A DNA stretch of 64,000 nt, taken from the NCBI RefSeq assembly GCF_003584565.2, contig NZ_CP031010.1, forward strand, positions 2,418,001 through 2,482,000. Direction: 5' to 3'. Positions 1 through 9,258 of this stretch are shown piece by piece; positions within the stretch are counted from its first letter, which is position 1, and every line of letters starts with the position of its first letter. Made by a program: the position numbers and the translations under genes. Source of the DNA: Alteromonas sp. RKMC-009. Lineage in GTDB: Bacteria > Pseudomonadota > Gammaproteobacteria > Enterobacterales > Alteromonadaceae. The notes under the pieces are model-generated. The model saw nothing but the letters and a program-made list of their open reading frames with translations, ran no database searches and was not told the origin of the DNA.

Positions 1-1
1 G

Positions 2-232
<231 letters not shown>

Positions 233-250
233 CACCTTCGTGAAACAAAA

Positions 251-272
251 CAGGCCGGATTATTCCGGCCTG
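251..272. terminator. Bidirectional Rho-independent terminator between convergent genes
   Basis: A perfect 9-bp stem (CAGGCCGGA / TCCGGCCTG) closes a 4-base loop. On the minus strand it is followed by TTTTGTTT, a good U-tract for the end of the sdaA transcript. On the plus strand the tail is weaker (TGTTACA), so it serves the upstream + gene less well. It lies between two convergent genes. Confidence 0.75.
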
Positions 273-279
273 TGTTACA

Positions 280-1653
280 TCAGCATTCGATAATATTAAC
301 CGCAAGACCGCCTCTGGCGGTTTCTTTGTATTTGGTCTTCATGTCATTACCGGTATCACGCATGGTTTTTATCACCTTATCCAGTGATACTTTATGCTCA
401 CCGGAACCGCGAAGCGCCAGACGGCTGGCATTGATAGCCTTGATGGCGCCCATGGCATTACGCTCAATACACGGCACCTGAACTAGTCCGCCGACCGGAT
501 CGCAGGTCAGTCCCAGGTTATGTTCCATACCAATTTCTGCGGCATTTTCCACAGCAGCTACAGTGCCACCCATGATTTCAGCCAGTGCACCGGCTGCCAT
601 TGAACAGGCAACGCCCACTTCACCCTGACAACCGACTTCTGCGCCGGATATAGAAGCATTTTCTTTATATAAAATACCGATAGCACCGGCGGTAAGCAGG
701 AACCGGGCAGCCGTTTCTTCATCAACAGGACGGATGAATTTATCAAAATACGCCAGTACAGCCGGAATAATGCCGGCTGCGCCATTGGTTGGTGCTGTGA
801 CGACACGGCCTCCGGCAGCATTTTCTTCGTTCACTGCCAGCGCAAACAGATTTACCCAGTCCATAGTTTGCATAGGATCGGCAGAGCGCTCAGATTGCAA
901 ACGGCGGTAGAGACCCGGTGCCCGGCGTACCACTTTCAAGCCACCCGGCAATATACCTTCATTATCAATACCACGGTCAATACAGGCTTTCATGACCAGC
1001 CAGATATCGAACAGCATGCGTTTTACTTCTGCGGCCGGGCGCAATACGCTTTCGTTTTTCAGCATCAGAGAACTGATGCGTAAACCGTTGGCGTTACACT
1101 GCTGGCACAGTTGTTCTGACGTTTTAAACGGGTAGGGCACTGACGCCTGCGTAGCAATAGCAAGGGTTTTGGCTGCGTCAAAGTCTTCATCTTTAATGAT
1201 AAAGCCGCCGCCAATGCTGTAATAAGTCTGGCTTTTAACCAGTTCATCATTGTTATCGTAGGCAAAGAATGTGAGGGCGTTGGCATGCTTTGGCAGCGTT
1301 TTACGGCGATGAAAAATCACCGCGTTTTTATTCGGGAAGCTAACGCTGCGGGTACCGTTAAGCATCAGTTTACCGGCATGGTGAATGGTATCCAGCATGC
1401 TGTCGATCGCATCAACGTTAATTGACTCCGGCAACTCACCGAGTAACCCCAGGATTACCGCTTTACCGGTACCGTGGCCTTTGCCTGTTTGTCCCAGCGA
1501 ACCGAATAATTCCACCCGCACAGACGCAACGGATTCCAGACGGTTTTCACCTGCAAGCTCTGAGGCGAACTCCGCACCCGCCCGCATCGGGCCGACAGTA
1601 TGGGAACTGGATGGTCCGATACCGACACTGAACATGTCAAAAACACTGATCAT
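280..1653 (-). CDS. sdaA: L-serine dehydratase (L-serine ammonia-lyase), single-chain iron-sulfur type
   Basis: Deaminates L-serine to pyruvate and ammonia in the cytoplasm using an oxygen-sensitive [4Fe-4S] cluster. The 457 residues cover both parts of the bacterial type: an N-terminal beta domain beginning [22 protein letters not shown], and a catalytic alpha domain with [16 protein letters not shown] and [14 protein letters not shown], which carry the likely cluster cysteines. The chain ends in ...NIIEC; in the Legionella enzyme the C-terminal cysteine folds back into the active site, and the tail here is compatible with that. It lies 127 bases downstream of nudL on the same strand, so it may be the last gene of a pabB-nudL-sdaA transcript ending at the hairpin at 251-272. 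Confidence 0.95.
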   Translation of the reverse strand: MISVFDMFSVGIGPSSSHTVGPMRAGAEFASELAGENRLESVASVRVELFGSLGQTGKGHGTGKAVILGLLGELPESINVDAIDSMLDTIHHAGKLMLNGTRSVSFPNKNAVIFHRRKTLPKHANALTFFAYDNNDELVKSQTYYSIGGGFIIKDEDFDAAKTLAIATQASVPYPFKTSEQLCQQCNANGLRISSLMLKNESVLRPAAEVKRMLFDIWLVMKACIDRGIDNEGILPGGLKVVRRAPGLYRRLQSERSADPMQTMDWVNLFALAVNEENAAGGRVVTAPTNGAAGIIPAVLAYFDKFIRPVDEETAARFLLTAGAIGILYKENASISGAEVGCQGEVGVACSMAAGALAEIMGGTVAAVENAAEIGMEHNLGLTCDPVGGLVQVPCIERNAMGAIKAINASRLALRGSGEHKVSLDKVIKTMRDTGNDMKTKYKETARGGLAVNIIEC

Positions 1654-1780
1654 ACTTAACCGTTTCTCACTTTATTTTAATTATAGTTAATGATCATGCA
1701 TCTGAACCGGATCAACTACAATACAGAAATCCTAATGCAGGAATAAGTAAACCTAATGGGATGTAAAGAAATGTTGATGG

Positions 1781-2356
1781 TCAGTCGTCACAAAGGTGGG
1801 AAGACAGGTTTCTGAGTATGGCGGCGGTTGCACCCCAGATAAGGCGGTTTTGCCACGGCATAAAGTACACCGGATAACGTTGTTGTTTACGTTCAATAAA
1901 GTGGGCGAAGTGATTCCGCCGGTCCATAAGAAATGCTAACGGTACTTCAAAAGCATCAGCAACTTCGTTACGGTCGATGGTCAAAACCGGGCCGGGCTTC
2001 ACAAAACCGATAACCGGCGTCATGGCGTAACCACTGATTGTGCGGTATTCAGGCAGAGCGCCGATGATGTCCACTTCAGAACGGAGTAAGCCAACTTCTT
2101 CTTCGGCTTCCCTGAGGGCTGTATCTGCCAGTGTATTGTCCTGTGGTTCTGCGCCGCCGCCCGGGAAACTGATTTGACCGGGATGATGACGTAAGTGATG
2201 TGCACGTTCTGTCAGCAGTACCGTCAGGCCGTCAGGATGATCGATCAGCGGGATGAGCACACCCGCTGCGCGCCCGGTTTTGCGCAGCGGGTAATCGGCT
2301 TCATAATCAATTTGCCGTAAATGATGATATCGCTGTAAAAACTCACTGCGGTTCAC
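1781..2356 (-). CDS. nudL: CoA pyrophosphatase-type Nudix hydrolase
   Basis: Predicted to hydrolyse coenzyme A and derivatives to 4'-phosphopantetheine and 3',5'-ADP. It has the signature of the CoA-specific Nudix subgroup (LLTERAHHLRHHPGQISFPGG) followed directly by a Nudix box ending LREAEEEVGL. I choose the GTG at 2356 because a GGAG lies seven bases upstream and homologues start near this point. The frame stays open further upstream, but that part overlaps pabB and is not protein-like. The product is 191 residues. The start overlaps the end of pabB by 14 bases, which implies translational coupling. The gene order pabB-nudL-sdaA is one I recall from related gammaproteobacteria. Confidence 0.9.
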   Translation of the reverse strand: MNRSEFLQRYHHLRQIDYEADYPLRKTGRAAGVLIPLIDHPDGLTVLLTERAHHLRHHPGQISFPGGGAEPQDNTLADTALREAEEEVGLLRSEVDIIGALPEYRTISGYAMTPVIGFVKPGPVLTIDRNEVADAFEVPLAFLMDRRNHFAHFIERKQQRYPVYFMPWQNRLIWGATAAILRNLSSHLCDD

Positions 2357-3770
2357 GCTTTGTCTCCAGTACCGGTAATATCTTCGAGACCTTATCCAGC
2401 GTTTCCTGATATTCATCCCCGGCAACGGAGTCTGCCACGATGCCACCGCCTGCCCAGCAATGCAGCCGGCCGTTTTCAGCCAGCAGTGTGCGGATAAGAA
2501 TACTCGAGTCCATATCTTGCCTGTGTCCGACATAAAAAATACTGCCGCAATACACATTACGCCGGTCGGGCTCTAATTCATCGATAATTTCCATGGCGCG
2601 GATTTTGGGTGCACCGGTGATAGAGCCGCCGGGAAAGGCACCAGCCAGTAAATCAAGAGGGCTTGCTCCTGTATTCAACTTTCCGGTAACCGTACTGACC
2701 ATATGGTGCACAGCTTCATAACTTTCAAGGGCAAATAATGCCGGTACCTTCACAGAGCCGGGCTGGCAATGTTTACTGAGATCGTTACGTAGCAAATCCA
2801 CGATCATCAAATTTTCAGCACGGTCTTTTTCAGCCGATAACAAATCTTCCGCACTGGCACGGTCTTTATCCTTATCGGCAAAGCGTGGCCGGGTGCCTTT
2901 AATGGGTTTCGTTTCCACACAACCGTCTTTCACTGATAAAAAACGCTCAGGAGAAATACTCAGGATGGCGGTATTGTCTAGGCGGATAAAAGCGGAAAAC
3001 GGCGCTTTGTTTGCGGTGCGAAGGGTTTTGTAAGCGTCCCATTCGCTACCGTTAAATGTCGCGGTAAAGCGCTGGGCCATGTTGACCTGATAGCAGTCAC
3101 CGGCGAGCAGATAATCATTAATAGTTTCAAGGGCGCTGATGTATTCCGGCTCTGTCAGGTTAGACTGCCAGGCGCCTGTTAATGAAAATGAACCGGCTTT
3201 TGCCAGTTTATCTTCCCGCGTTATGAAGTCAGGCTGTGAAGGTTTGTCATCCAGCCTGCAATAATATAATTTTCCGGTTTCGTTATCTTCAATCAGCGAC
3301 TGCGAGTACAGTCCGGCAGCAAGATCGGGACAAAGGTAATCATTGCGGGCCTTTGAAGGTAAGGTTTCATAACTGCGCCCCAGATCATAACCTGCCAGCC
3401 CCACCGTACCTGTTTGAAAAGGTAACTGTTCAAGTATTTCTTGCGGTACATCACTCACTGTTTGTAACGCAGAAAAGTAATGGCGCTGAACGGTATCAAG
3501 AACTGCCAGAGGTTTACCGTTGGCTTCAACGGAGTCATCAGAACCCGGACGGGATATCGTAGTGATATTATTGCGGGTTATTACAGTGATATCCGGTTCC
3601 CACACCATAATATTGAACCGGCCAAAGCGTTTGTCGCTGCCGGCAGTATCCAGCAGCATGGCATAAGGCTGGTGCTGCACGCTTTCAAAAAGGCCGGTCA
3701 GAGGCGGATACCCACTTATCTCTGATATTAACAGGGTAGTCGACGGCGGGGTGTACAGATGTTCACTCAT
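2343..3770 (-). CDS. pabB: Aminodeoxychorismate synthase component I
   Basis: Converts chorismate and ammonia (from the PabA glutaminase) to 4-amino-4-deoxychorismate in folate synthesis. The 475 residues comprise an N-terminal anthranilate-synthase-I-like domain and a C-terminal chorismate-binding domain. The latter shows PIKGTRPR, whose lysine marks PabB-type enzymes (PIAGTRPR in TrpE), then DLLRNDLS, GGSITGAPK and GGGIVADS. The length matches single-domain PabB rather than PabBC fusions. It is divergent from the fumarase gene, with a 150-base shared promoter region, and heads the pabB-nudL unit. Confidence 0.95.
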   Translation of the reverse strand: MSEHLYTPPSTTLLISEISGYPPLTGLFESVQHQPYAMLLDTAGSDKRFGRFNIMVWEPDITVITRNNITTISRPGSDDSVEANGKPLAVLDTVQRHYFSALQTVSDVPQEILEQLPFQTGTVGLAGYDLGRSYETLPSKARNDYLCPDLAAGLYSQSLIEDNETGKLYYCRLDDKPSQPDFITREDKLAKAGSFSLTGAWQSNLTEPEYISALETINDYLLAGDCYQVNMAQRFTATFNGSEWDAYKTLRTANKAPFSAFIRLDNTAILSISPERFLSVKDGCVETKPIKGTRPRFADKDKDRASAEDLLSAEKDRAENLMIVDLLRNDLSKHCQPGSVKVPALFALESYEAVHHMVSTVTGKLNTGASPLDLLAGAFPGGSITGAPKIRAMEIIDELEPDRRNVYCGSIFYVGHRQDMDSSILIRTLLAENGRLHCWAGGGIVADSVAGDEYQETLDKVSKILPVLETKREPQ

Positions 3771-3920
3771 GGAAGAAACTAGCTTACTAACCTATATAAA
3801 TAAAACGCATAACCGACACCAAAGTCGCACGTGTAAAGCGTGGTGCAGGTTGTCAAGATGCGCTAGTATACGCTTTTTCCTTTCCCTAACACCACAAAGG
3901 CTATAAGAAAAGAGGACGCC

Positions 3921-5450
3921 ATGACCGTTATCCGTCAACAAGACTTCATCGATAGTATTGAAGATGCGCTTCAATTTATTTCCTACTATCACCCGCTGGA
4001 TTATGTCAAAGCCGTAGAACAGGCCTACCTTAAAGAGCAAAGCCAGGCCGCGAAAGATGCCATGGCGCAAATTCTTATCAACTCCCGTATGTCTGCCGAA
4101 GGTAAACGTCCTCTGTGTCAGGATACCGGTATTGTTACGTGTTTCGTTAAAATTGGTATGGGTGTCACCTGGGATAAAACCGATCTGACTGTTCAGCAAA
4201 TGGTTGATGAAGGCACACGCCGTGCGTATACCAATCCGGATAACCCACTGCGGGCATCTATTGTTGCAGACCCGGCCGGTGCACGTAAAAACACCAAAGA
4301 CAACACGCCGTCTGTAGTGCATATCGATATGGTGCCCGGTGAGAAAATCGAAGTGATGATTGCCGCAAAAGGTGGTGGCTCCGAGAACAAATCTAAGATG
4401 GTCATGTTAAACCCGTCTGACGATATCGTAGAGTGGGTTGTTAAGACGCTGCCAACCATGGGGGCAGGCTGGTGTCCGCCCGGTATGCTGGGTCTGGGTA
4501 TTGGCGGTACGGCTGAGAAAGCCGCAGTACTGGCAAAAGAAAGTTTAATGGACCCTGTAGATATTCAGGAACTCATCGAACGCGGTCCTGAAACCACTGA
4601 CGAGAAACTGCGTGTTGATATTTTCAATGCAGTGAACAAGTTAGGTATCGGCGCACAGGGCCTCGGCGGTTTAACCACGGTTGTTGATGTGAAAATCAAA
4701 TCAGTAGCCACCCACGCCGCCTCCAAGCCGGTTGCCATGATCCCTAACTGTGCGGCTACCCGTCACGCGCACTTCTACCTTGATGGCAGCGGTCCTGCTG
4801 ATCTGAAGGCACCTAAGCTGGAAGAGTGGCCGGAAGTGACCTGGGAAGTGGGTGAGAATACCCGCCGTGTGAACATGGATGAAGTCACCAAAGAAGACAT
4901 TCAGGAATGGAAAGTTGGCGAGACTGTTTTGCTGTCAGGCAAAATGCTGACAGGCCGTGATGCGGCGCACAAGCGCATTCAAACCATGCTCGAGAACGGT
5001 GAAGGTTTACCGGAAGGCGTTGATTTAAATGGTAAGTTCATTTATTACGTAGGTCCGGTTGATGCGGTAGGTGATGAAGTGGTAGGCCCTGCTGGCCCGA
5101 CTACCGCTACCCGTATGGATAAATTCACCGATATGATGCTGGAAAAAACCGGTATTGCCGGCATGATTGGTAAAGCTGAGCGTGGCCCTGCAACTGTAGA
5201 CTCCATTGCCAAACACAAATCAGTGTATCTGATGGCTGTTGGCGGCGCGGCCTACCTGGTTTCCAAAGCTATTAAGAAAGCCCGTGTAGTTGCTTTCGAA
5301 GACTTGGGGATGGAAGCGATTTACGAATTTGAAGTTGAAGATATGCCGGTTACCGTTGCTGTAGACAGCACCGGTGCAAACGCGCACAAAACGGGTCCGG
5401 CGATCTGGAAAGCGAAAATTGAAGAGCTGGACAAAGAACTGGCTAAATAA
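3921..5450 (+). CDS. Class I fumarate hydratase, single-chain [4Fe-4S] type
   Basis: Interconverts fumarate and malate in the TCA cycle with an oxygen-labile [4Fe-4S] cluster. The 509-residue chain carries both halves of the class I enzyme: an N-terminal alpha region and a C-terminal beta region with the family motif VGGAAYLVSKAIK. Likely cluster ligands are C66 (RPLCQDTG), C185 (GWCPPGML) and C277 (PNCAATRH). The length and three-cysteine pattern fit the FumA/FumB family. The start ATG at 3921 has AAGAGGA ahead of it. It is probably monocistronic, with a terminator at 5471-5495. Confidence 0.95.
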   Translation: MTVIRQQDFIDSIEDALQFISYYHPLDYVKAVEQAYLKEQSQAAKDAMAQILINSRMSAEGKRPLCQDTGIVTCFVKIGMGVTWDKTDLTVQQMVDEGTRRAYTNPDNPLRASIVADPAGARKNTKDNTPSVVHIDMVPGEKIEVMIAAKGGGSENKSKMVMLNPSDDIVEWVVKTLPTMGAGWCPPGMLGLGIGGTAEKAAVLAKESLMDPVDIQELIERGPETTDEKLRVDIFNAVNKLGIGAQGLGGLTTVVDVKIKSVATHAASKPVAMIPNCAATRHAHFYLDGSGPADLKAPKLEEWPEVTWEVGENTRRVNMDEVTKEDIQEWKVGETVLLSGKMLTGRDAAHKRIQTMLENGEGLPEGVDLNGKFIYYVGPVDAVGDEVVGPAGPTTATRMDKFTDMMLEKTGIAGMIGKAERGPATVDSIAKHKSVYLMAVGGAAYLVSKAIKKARVVAFEDLGMEAIYEFEVEDMPVTVAVDSTGANAHKTGPAIWKAKIEELDKELAK

Positions 5451-5470
5451 ACAGTATTTTTTACTGTAAA

Positions 5471-5495
5471 CGGGTACCTTCGGGTACCCGTTTTT
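5471..5495 (+). terminator. Rho-independent terminator of the fumarase gene
   Basis: An 8-bp stem (CGGGTACC / GGTACCCG) with a TTCG tetraloop is followed by TTTTTG. It lies about 20 bases after the fumarase stop codon, between it and rmuC. Confidence 0.9.
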
Positions 5496-5542
5496 GTTTG
5501 TGAGTGGCACAATAGACATTCAATAAAAATGAGAATGACACT

Positions 5543-6976
5543 ATGGACGCGCTACTTTCCTCAACCTACTTCCCCGTTTTTGCTGCCGTAATCGCTGCGG
5601 GTATTACCTGGCTCCTGGCGGCTATGCGCTCAAACCAGCGCCGGTTACAGGATGATCTTCAGATTAAGCAACTGCAGGACAAACTGGAAGAAAAGCAGCA
5701 ACAGTGTGAGCAACTTGATGACGAGCTGGCTGAATACCGTGAAAGGCTGTTTAATAATCAGGCGCAACTGGGGGAGCTTAGTCAGAAGGCAGCACTGCTG
5801 GCACCTTTGAGAGATGAAATTAGTGAACTTAAGTTGCAGTGCCGTGAAGAACAGCGAACCAATGCCGCGCTGACAGCGCAATTGCAATCACAGCAGGCAC
5901 AGTTTGATGAGGCCAGTAAAGCCAGTACAGAAAAATTAGCTTTAATGGAAGCGGCAGAGAAAAGACTGCAGGCGCAATTCGAAAATTTAGCCAACCGTAT
6001 CTTCGAACAAAAAAGTGAGCGTTTTACACAAATTAACCAGACCGGCATGAATGCGCTACTGGAACCTCTGAAGCAGCAAATCGATACGTTCCGCAAGCAG
6101 ATGGGCGAACAGCACAGCCGTGAAGGGCAGGAGAGAGCATCCCTTAAAACTGAAATTCTCACACTGAAAGAACTGAACAAGCGCATTACTGAAGAAGCGG
6201 CAGCGCTGACCAAAGCGCTGAAAGGTGACAATAAGCAGCAGGGAAACTGGGGTGAGGTGGTACTGGAACGTATCTTAAAGGAATCCGGTTTACGTGAGGG
6301 CCATGAGTTTGAAACTCAGGTGTCGGCAAAGGATGCGAATGGCAAATTGCAGCAGCCGGACGTTGTGGTGCATTTACCGAATGAAAAAGATGTCATCATC
6401 GATTCCAAAGTGAGCCTGCGCGCCTACGAGCAATTTTTCAACTGTGATGACGAAGTACTGCGGGCACGCTTTCTTACTGAGCACGTGAATTCACTGAAAT
6501 CTCACATTAAAGGCCTGGGGAATAAGCGCTATCAGGATTTAAAGTCGTTGCGCACGCTGGATTACGTGCTCATGTTTATTCCTGTTGAGCCTGCATTTTT
6601 ACTTGCCGTTCAGGAAGACCCGTCACTGGTGTCGCTGGCACTGGACAATAACATACTATTAGTCAGCCCCACCAATCTGCTGGTGGCGCTGAGGACTATC
6701 AACAACATCTGGCAATACGAATACCAGCATCAGAATGCTCAGCACATTGCCGAACATGCGGGTAAGCTGTACGACAAATTCGTCGGCTTTACGGGTGATC
6801 TGGAAAAAATTGGTAAAAGTGTCGAGAGCACCCAAAAGGCCTACGAATCGGCGATGAATAAACTCACCGAAGGGCGGGGCAATCTGGTACGTCAGGTAGA
6901 ATACTTCAGAGAACTCGGCGTACAGCCTCAGAAGAAGCTGTCTGCCGGGTTAATGGCTGATGGTGAAAGTGAATAA
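5543..6976 (+). CDS. rmuC: DNA recombination protein RmuC
   Basis: RmuC limits recombination between inverted repeats and carries a predicted nuclease-like fold. The 477 residues begin with a membrane anchor (about residues 9-28, PVFAAVIAAGITWLLAA). A long Gln/Glu-rich coiled coil follows to about residue 220. The conserved RmuC domain then runs to about residue 460, with GNWGEVVLERILKESGLREG, QPDVVVHLP and DSKVSL. The start ATG at 5543 is preceded by AAAAATGAGAATGACACT with only a weak Shine-Dalgarno sequence. It is the last core gene before the accessory cassette island. Confidence 0.93.
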   Translation: MDALLSSTYFPVFAAVIAAGITWLLAAMRSNQRRLQDDLQIKQLQDKLEEKQQQCEQLDDELAEYRERLFNNQAQLGELSQKAALLAPLRDEISELKLQCREEQRTNAALTAQLQSQQAQFDEASKASTEKLALMEAAEKRLQAQFENLANRIFEQKSERFTQINQTGMNALLEPLKQQIDTFRKQMGEQHSREGQERASLKTEILTLKELNKRITEEAAALTKALKGDNKQQGNWGEVVLERILKESGLREGHEFETQVSAKDANGKLQQPDVVVHLPNEKDVIIDSKVSLRAYEQFFNCDDEVLRARFLTEHVNSLKSHIKGLGNKRYQDLKSLRTLDYVLMFIPVEPAFLLAVQEDPSLVSLALDNNILLVSPTNLLVALRTINNIWQYEYQHQNAQHIAEHAGKLYDKFVGFTGDLEKIGKSVESTQKAYESAMNKLTEGRGNLVRQVEYFRELGVQPQKKLSAGLMADGESE

Positions 6977-7218
6977 TTTTTTTATTTTTTGCTTTTGAGC
7001 AGTGATATTAGCGGGTGAAATACACCATTTTTGAGACCGGGCCGAATTGTCGATTTTTATCCACGCTCATAAACCCGGATAACGACTAACAGATGGATTT
7101 GGTTGAATTTTTGGCTTAGTCTTGGTGTTATAGAACGCAAAAAATACCCCAAACTGGTGTGTTTAAAACAGACTGTTTGGGATCTAAATAGTAGTTATGT
7201 ACTCAAAGGAATTGAACC
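6977..7218. other. Intergenic boundary between rmuC and the cassette array
   Basis: This 242-base AT-rich stretch contains no integrase and no attC-like palindrome. The only structure seen is a 7-bp inverted repeat (CCCAAAC at 7148-7154, GTTTGGG at 7175-7181) shortly before the first cassette gene. An ancestral attI site, if any remains, would lie here, but I could not recognise one. Confidence 0.4.
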
Positions 7219-7596
7219 ATGGTTTACAAGCTTGAACTGCCTATTAAGTTAATCAGTCTACTTGCACCATTTGTAGTTTTCTTATTTCCGTCAGGCCCAT
7301 TTAATTCTGAAAGCCCTTTAGCTCTTTTAGTATGCGCTTTTCCTTACTTAGTTATCTTTGCGTTTACCCATTTCGTCAAACAAAAAAGCCGTAAATTATT
7401 GATTGCCACCGCAACACTACTAGTACTTCTAGTACTTTCTAGCCTTTCAATGATTTTCGGAACAGGATCCGATCCTCAGTCATCTATCGGTCTGTTCTTT
7501 GTCTACATCGCACAAGTTTTGGCAGCGCTTCTATTTGTTAGTGTATTCTCAGTTATTCGCGCAATTAAAGGCAACGTACATAACAAACCGCTATAG
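7219..7596 (+). CDS. Small multi-pass membrane protein, cassette-encoded (paralogue of the protein at 15340)
   Basis: The 125 residues contain about four hydrophobic segments (roughly 8-25, 31-50, 60-81 and 90-113) and almost nothing soluble, so it is an inner-membrane protein. I do not recognise a domain. It clearly resembles the 112-residue product encoded at 15340-15678: both have HFVK(Q/N)KSR, then a hydrophobic run, then FG.GSDPQS, and end with FVSV..VIRA.K. A strong AAAGGA lies upstream of the ATG. The 3' end overlaps the left end of the first attC-like site (ATAACAAAC at 7580). Function unknown. Confidence 0.8.
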   Translation: MVYKLELPIKLISLLAPFVVFLFPSGPFNSESPLALLVCAFPYLVIFAFTHFVKQKSRKLLIATATLLVLLVLSSLSMIFGTGSDPQSSIGLFFVYIAQVLAALLFVSVFSVIRAIKGNVHNKPL

Positions 7597-7706
7597 TCGC
7601 TCGCAGGCTCGCAGGCTCGCAGGCTCGCTGGGACAGTAACACGTGGGCTCTGTCGCTTCGCTCGGATTTTAGCCCACGTGTTACTGCCCCTTATGTGGGT
7701 GTTGGT
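7580..7706 (+). repeat. attC-like site 1
   Basis: A perfect 16-bp inverted repeat (7634-7649 with 7671-7686) encloses a 21-base centre. It lies between an ATAACAAAC start inside the preceding gene and a right end of GCCCCTTATGTGGG..GTT. The left part carries four near-copies of an 8-bp unit (GCTCGCAG, 7599-7630). Bases 7629-7676 match attC-like site 2 with one difference in 48. Confidence 0.75.
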
Positions 7707-7790
7707 ATGACTCCCTTTGTCAACCCCGAACGAGCGCTTCCCTGACACTCTTTCAGTCCATAAGCAGTTGTATTTCTCATTAAAATTAAA

Positions 7791-8009
7791 TGAGCTAACG
7801 CACCGGATGAGGCAGTAAATTCGTCGGTTGGTATGCTGGTATTCGTAGGTTACTTATTCGAGGAATAAGCAGAGCTGACCTTACTCAATCCGCCGTGGCA
7901 CCTTCTCATCAGTCTATGCGCGTGGGTCAATCACGGCTAAGTGATTGCCATCATAACACCCTCGTAGGTTGTGCCACTTTCCGCGGCCCGATCCGAATGC
8001 GTTAGCTCA
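7791..8009 (-). ncRNA. Candidate guide (bridge/seek) RNA region of the IS1111-like element
   Basis: The roughly 300 bases between the transposase stop and the element's end have no convincing gene. They are bounded by a 12-bp perfect inverted repeat (TGAGCTAACGCA at 7791-7802, TGCGTTAGCTCA at 7998-8009), and pairing continues imperfectly inward (CCGGATGAGGC against GCCCGATCCG). Members of the IS1111 group encode their target-guiding RNA 3' of the transposase on the same strand, which is this position. The RNA assignment is inferred from family biology and structure; exact ends are unknown. Confidence 0.45.
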
Positions 8010-8019
8010 AACTCGTTTA

Positions 8020-9174
8020 TCATGTGGGTACTCTGCTTAATCTGAGTTTTGGATTAACCGGTGTGAGTACCACTTCTTTTGCGATTGCCCAGATGTAGGC
8101 AGCCATTTCTCTGGCTATCGCGGTAATAATCAGATTGTAGTGTTTGCCTCTTTTAATCATGCGCTGGTAGCGTTTGCACAGGCGAAGCTGGGCCTTCCAG
8201 GCAATATCAACGATGTCTTTGGGTAAGCCTTCCTGCCTTAATTGTAATTCGGTGGAGATGTTCGCTGGGTATCGGTAACTGTGTGCACCTTCAATCAACA
8301 GGCGTCTGGCCCTGCCATTCCCGGCTTTCGTAATGGCCCCCAGGCGACGCTTGCCCCCGGAGGATTGTTCACCGGGGACTAACCCCAAATACGCCATGAG
8401 TTTTCTGGGATGATCGAAGCGTTGTAAATCGCCAAGTTCTGCTACCACGCCCACCGCCACCAACAACCTGACACCCCGCATGGCCTGAATAGCTTTCACT
8501 ACCGGATAGTAACGCCACTGGTGAACGTGATGGGTCAATTCATTATCCAGCCTTTCTAACCGTCGAATGCGTTCGTCAATGGTCTGAAGTTGTTCCTGCA
8601 AAACTATCTGCTGGGCCGGATGGGGTAATATCAGTTCGGTCAGCCAGCGTAAGTGTTTCTTAGACCAGTTGGCCGTTCCTTCATAACGAATATTGTTGCG
8701 AAGTAGCAAGGCTTTCAGCTGATATTTAGCTTCTTTTAAATCTTTCATTGCTGCTTCGCGGGCGCGGGCTAAATCACGAATTGCTTCATCTTCCGGTTCA
8801 GGCACATAGACAGGGGTGAGATCTTCAGACTTTAGTGACCTGACAAGTTTAAGCGCATCCCGACGGTCAGTTTTAATATGCTCACCGGGTTTCTTAGGAA
8901 TGAGGGAAGGGGCGACAACATAGCAGCAATGACCCAGACTGGTGATGAGACGGTAAATCCAGTAACCACAGGGACCGGCTTCATAAACAACGTGAAGTGT
9001 GGCACCGGGGTATTTCGATTCGAACTGACGGAGCAGCTTCTTAACGCTAACTTTGGAAGAGGGTATGCGGCCAAAGTGAACAGGACTCGCCCCGCGTTGT
9101 TCTTCACAATAAGCTACTTCATGGAATTCTTTGTGCGTATCCAAGCCGATAAAAATCATGCTATGTTTATTCAT
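8020..9174 (-). CDS. IS110-family transposase (DEDD N-terminal domain, Tnp_20 C-terminal domain)
   Basis: Recombinase that moves the surrounding element, guided in this family by an RNA from the element's non-coding end. With the ATG at 9174 as residue 1, the RuvC-like acidic residues are D12 (GLDTHKE), E65 (YEAG), D103 and D106 (KTDRRDA). A coiled-coil region follows, then the Tnp_20 domain with LGLVPGEQSSGGKRR, where one of two serines (271 or 272) is the candidate nucleophile. The ATG at 9174 is preferred over that at 9186 because GGAGG sits five bases upstream. The frame is intact over 384 residues, so the element may be active. Confidence 0.9.
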   Translation of the reverse strand: MNKHSMIFIGLDTHKEFHEVAYCEEQRGASPVHFGRIPSSKVSVKKLLRQFESKYPGATLHVVYEAGPCGYWIYRLITSLGHCCYVVAPSLIPKKPGEHIKTDRRDALKLVRSLKSEDLTPVYVPEPEDEAIRDLARAREAAMKDLKEAKYQLKALLLRNNIRYEGTANWSKKHLRWLTELILPHPAQQIVLQEQLQTIDERIRRLERLDNELTHHVHQWRYYPVVKAIQAMRGVRLLVAVGVVAELGDLQRFDHPRKLMAYLGLVPGEQSSGGKRRLGAITKAGNGRARRLLIEGAHSYRYPANISTELQLRQEGLPKDIVDIAWKAQLRLCKRYQRMIKRGKHYNLIITAIAREMAAYIWAIAKEVVLTPVNPKLRLSRVPT

Positions 9175-9258
9175 GCTAGCCTCCAAATGAATTAGTCTTA
9201 AGCAAACTAATTATGGCACTGGCTTTCAGCTAACCCACGAAAATGCGGAGGCTAGCAT
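9173..9258 (-). promoter_or_regulatory. Inverted repeat covering the transposase ribosome-binding site and start codon
   Basis: ATGCTAGCCTCC at 9173-9184 and GGAGGCTAGCAT at 9247-9258 are perfect 12-bp complements, 62 bases apart. In a minus-strand transcript entering from outside the element, the upstream arm would pair with the arm that contains both GGAGG and the ATG, hiding the start. Comparable RBS occlusion limits transposase expression from outside transcription in IS10 and IS50; the role here is inferred. Confidence 0.5.

Noticed and set aside
3792..4322. A 176-codon open frame on the minus strand over the fumarase start.
   Set aside because: It overlaps a certain gene, has no ribosome-binding site and a composition typical of antisense frames.
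6977..7218. An attI site or integrase remnant at the left border of the array.
   Set aside because: No integrase-like frame on either strand and no recognisable core site; only a weak 7-bp inverted repeat.
7599..7630. Four tandem near-copies of an 8-bp unit (GCTCGCAG), possibly a CRISPR or satellite.
   Set aside because: Too short, no spacers, and it lies inside attC-like site 1, where other sites have a single copy of the same module.
7791..8009. The 12-bp inverted repeat read as one very long attC site.
   Set aside because: Its 219-base length and position directly downstream of the transposase fit the element's RNA region better; it lacks the modules shared by the other attC-like sites.
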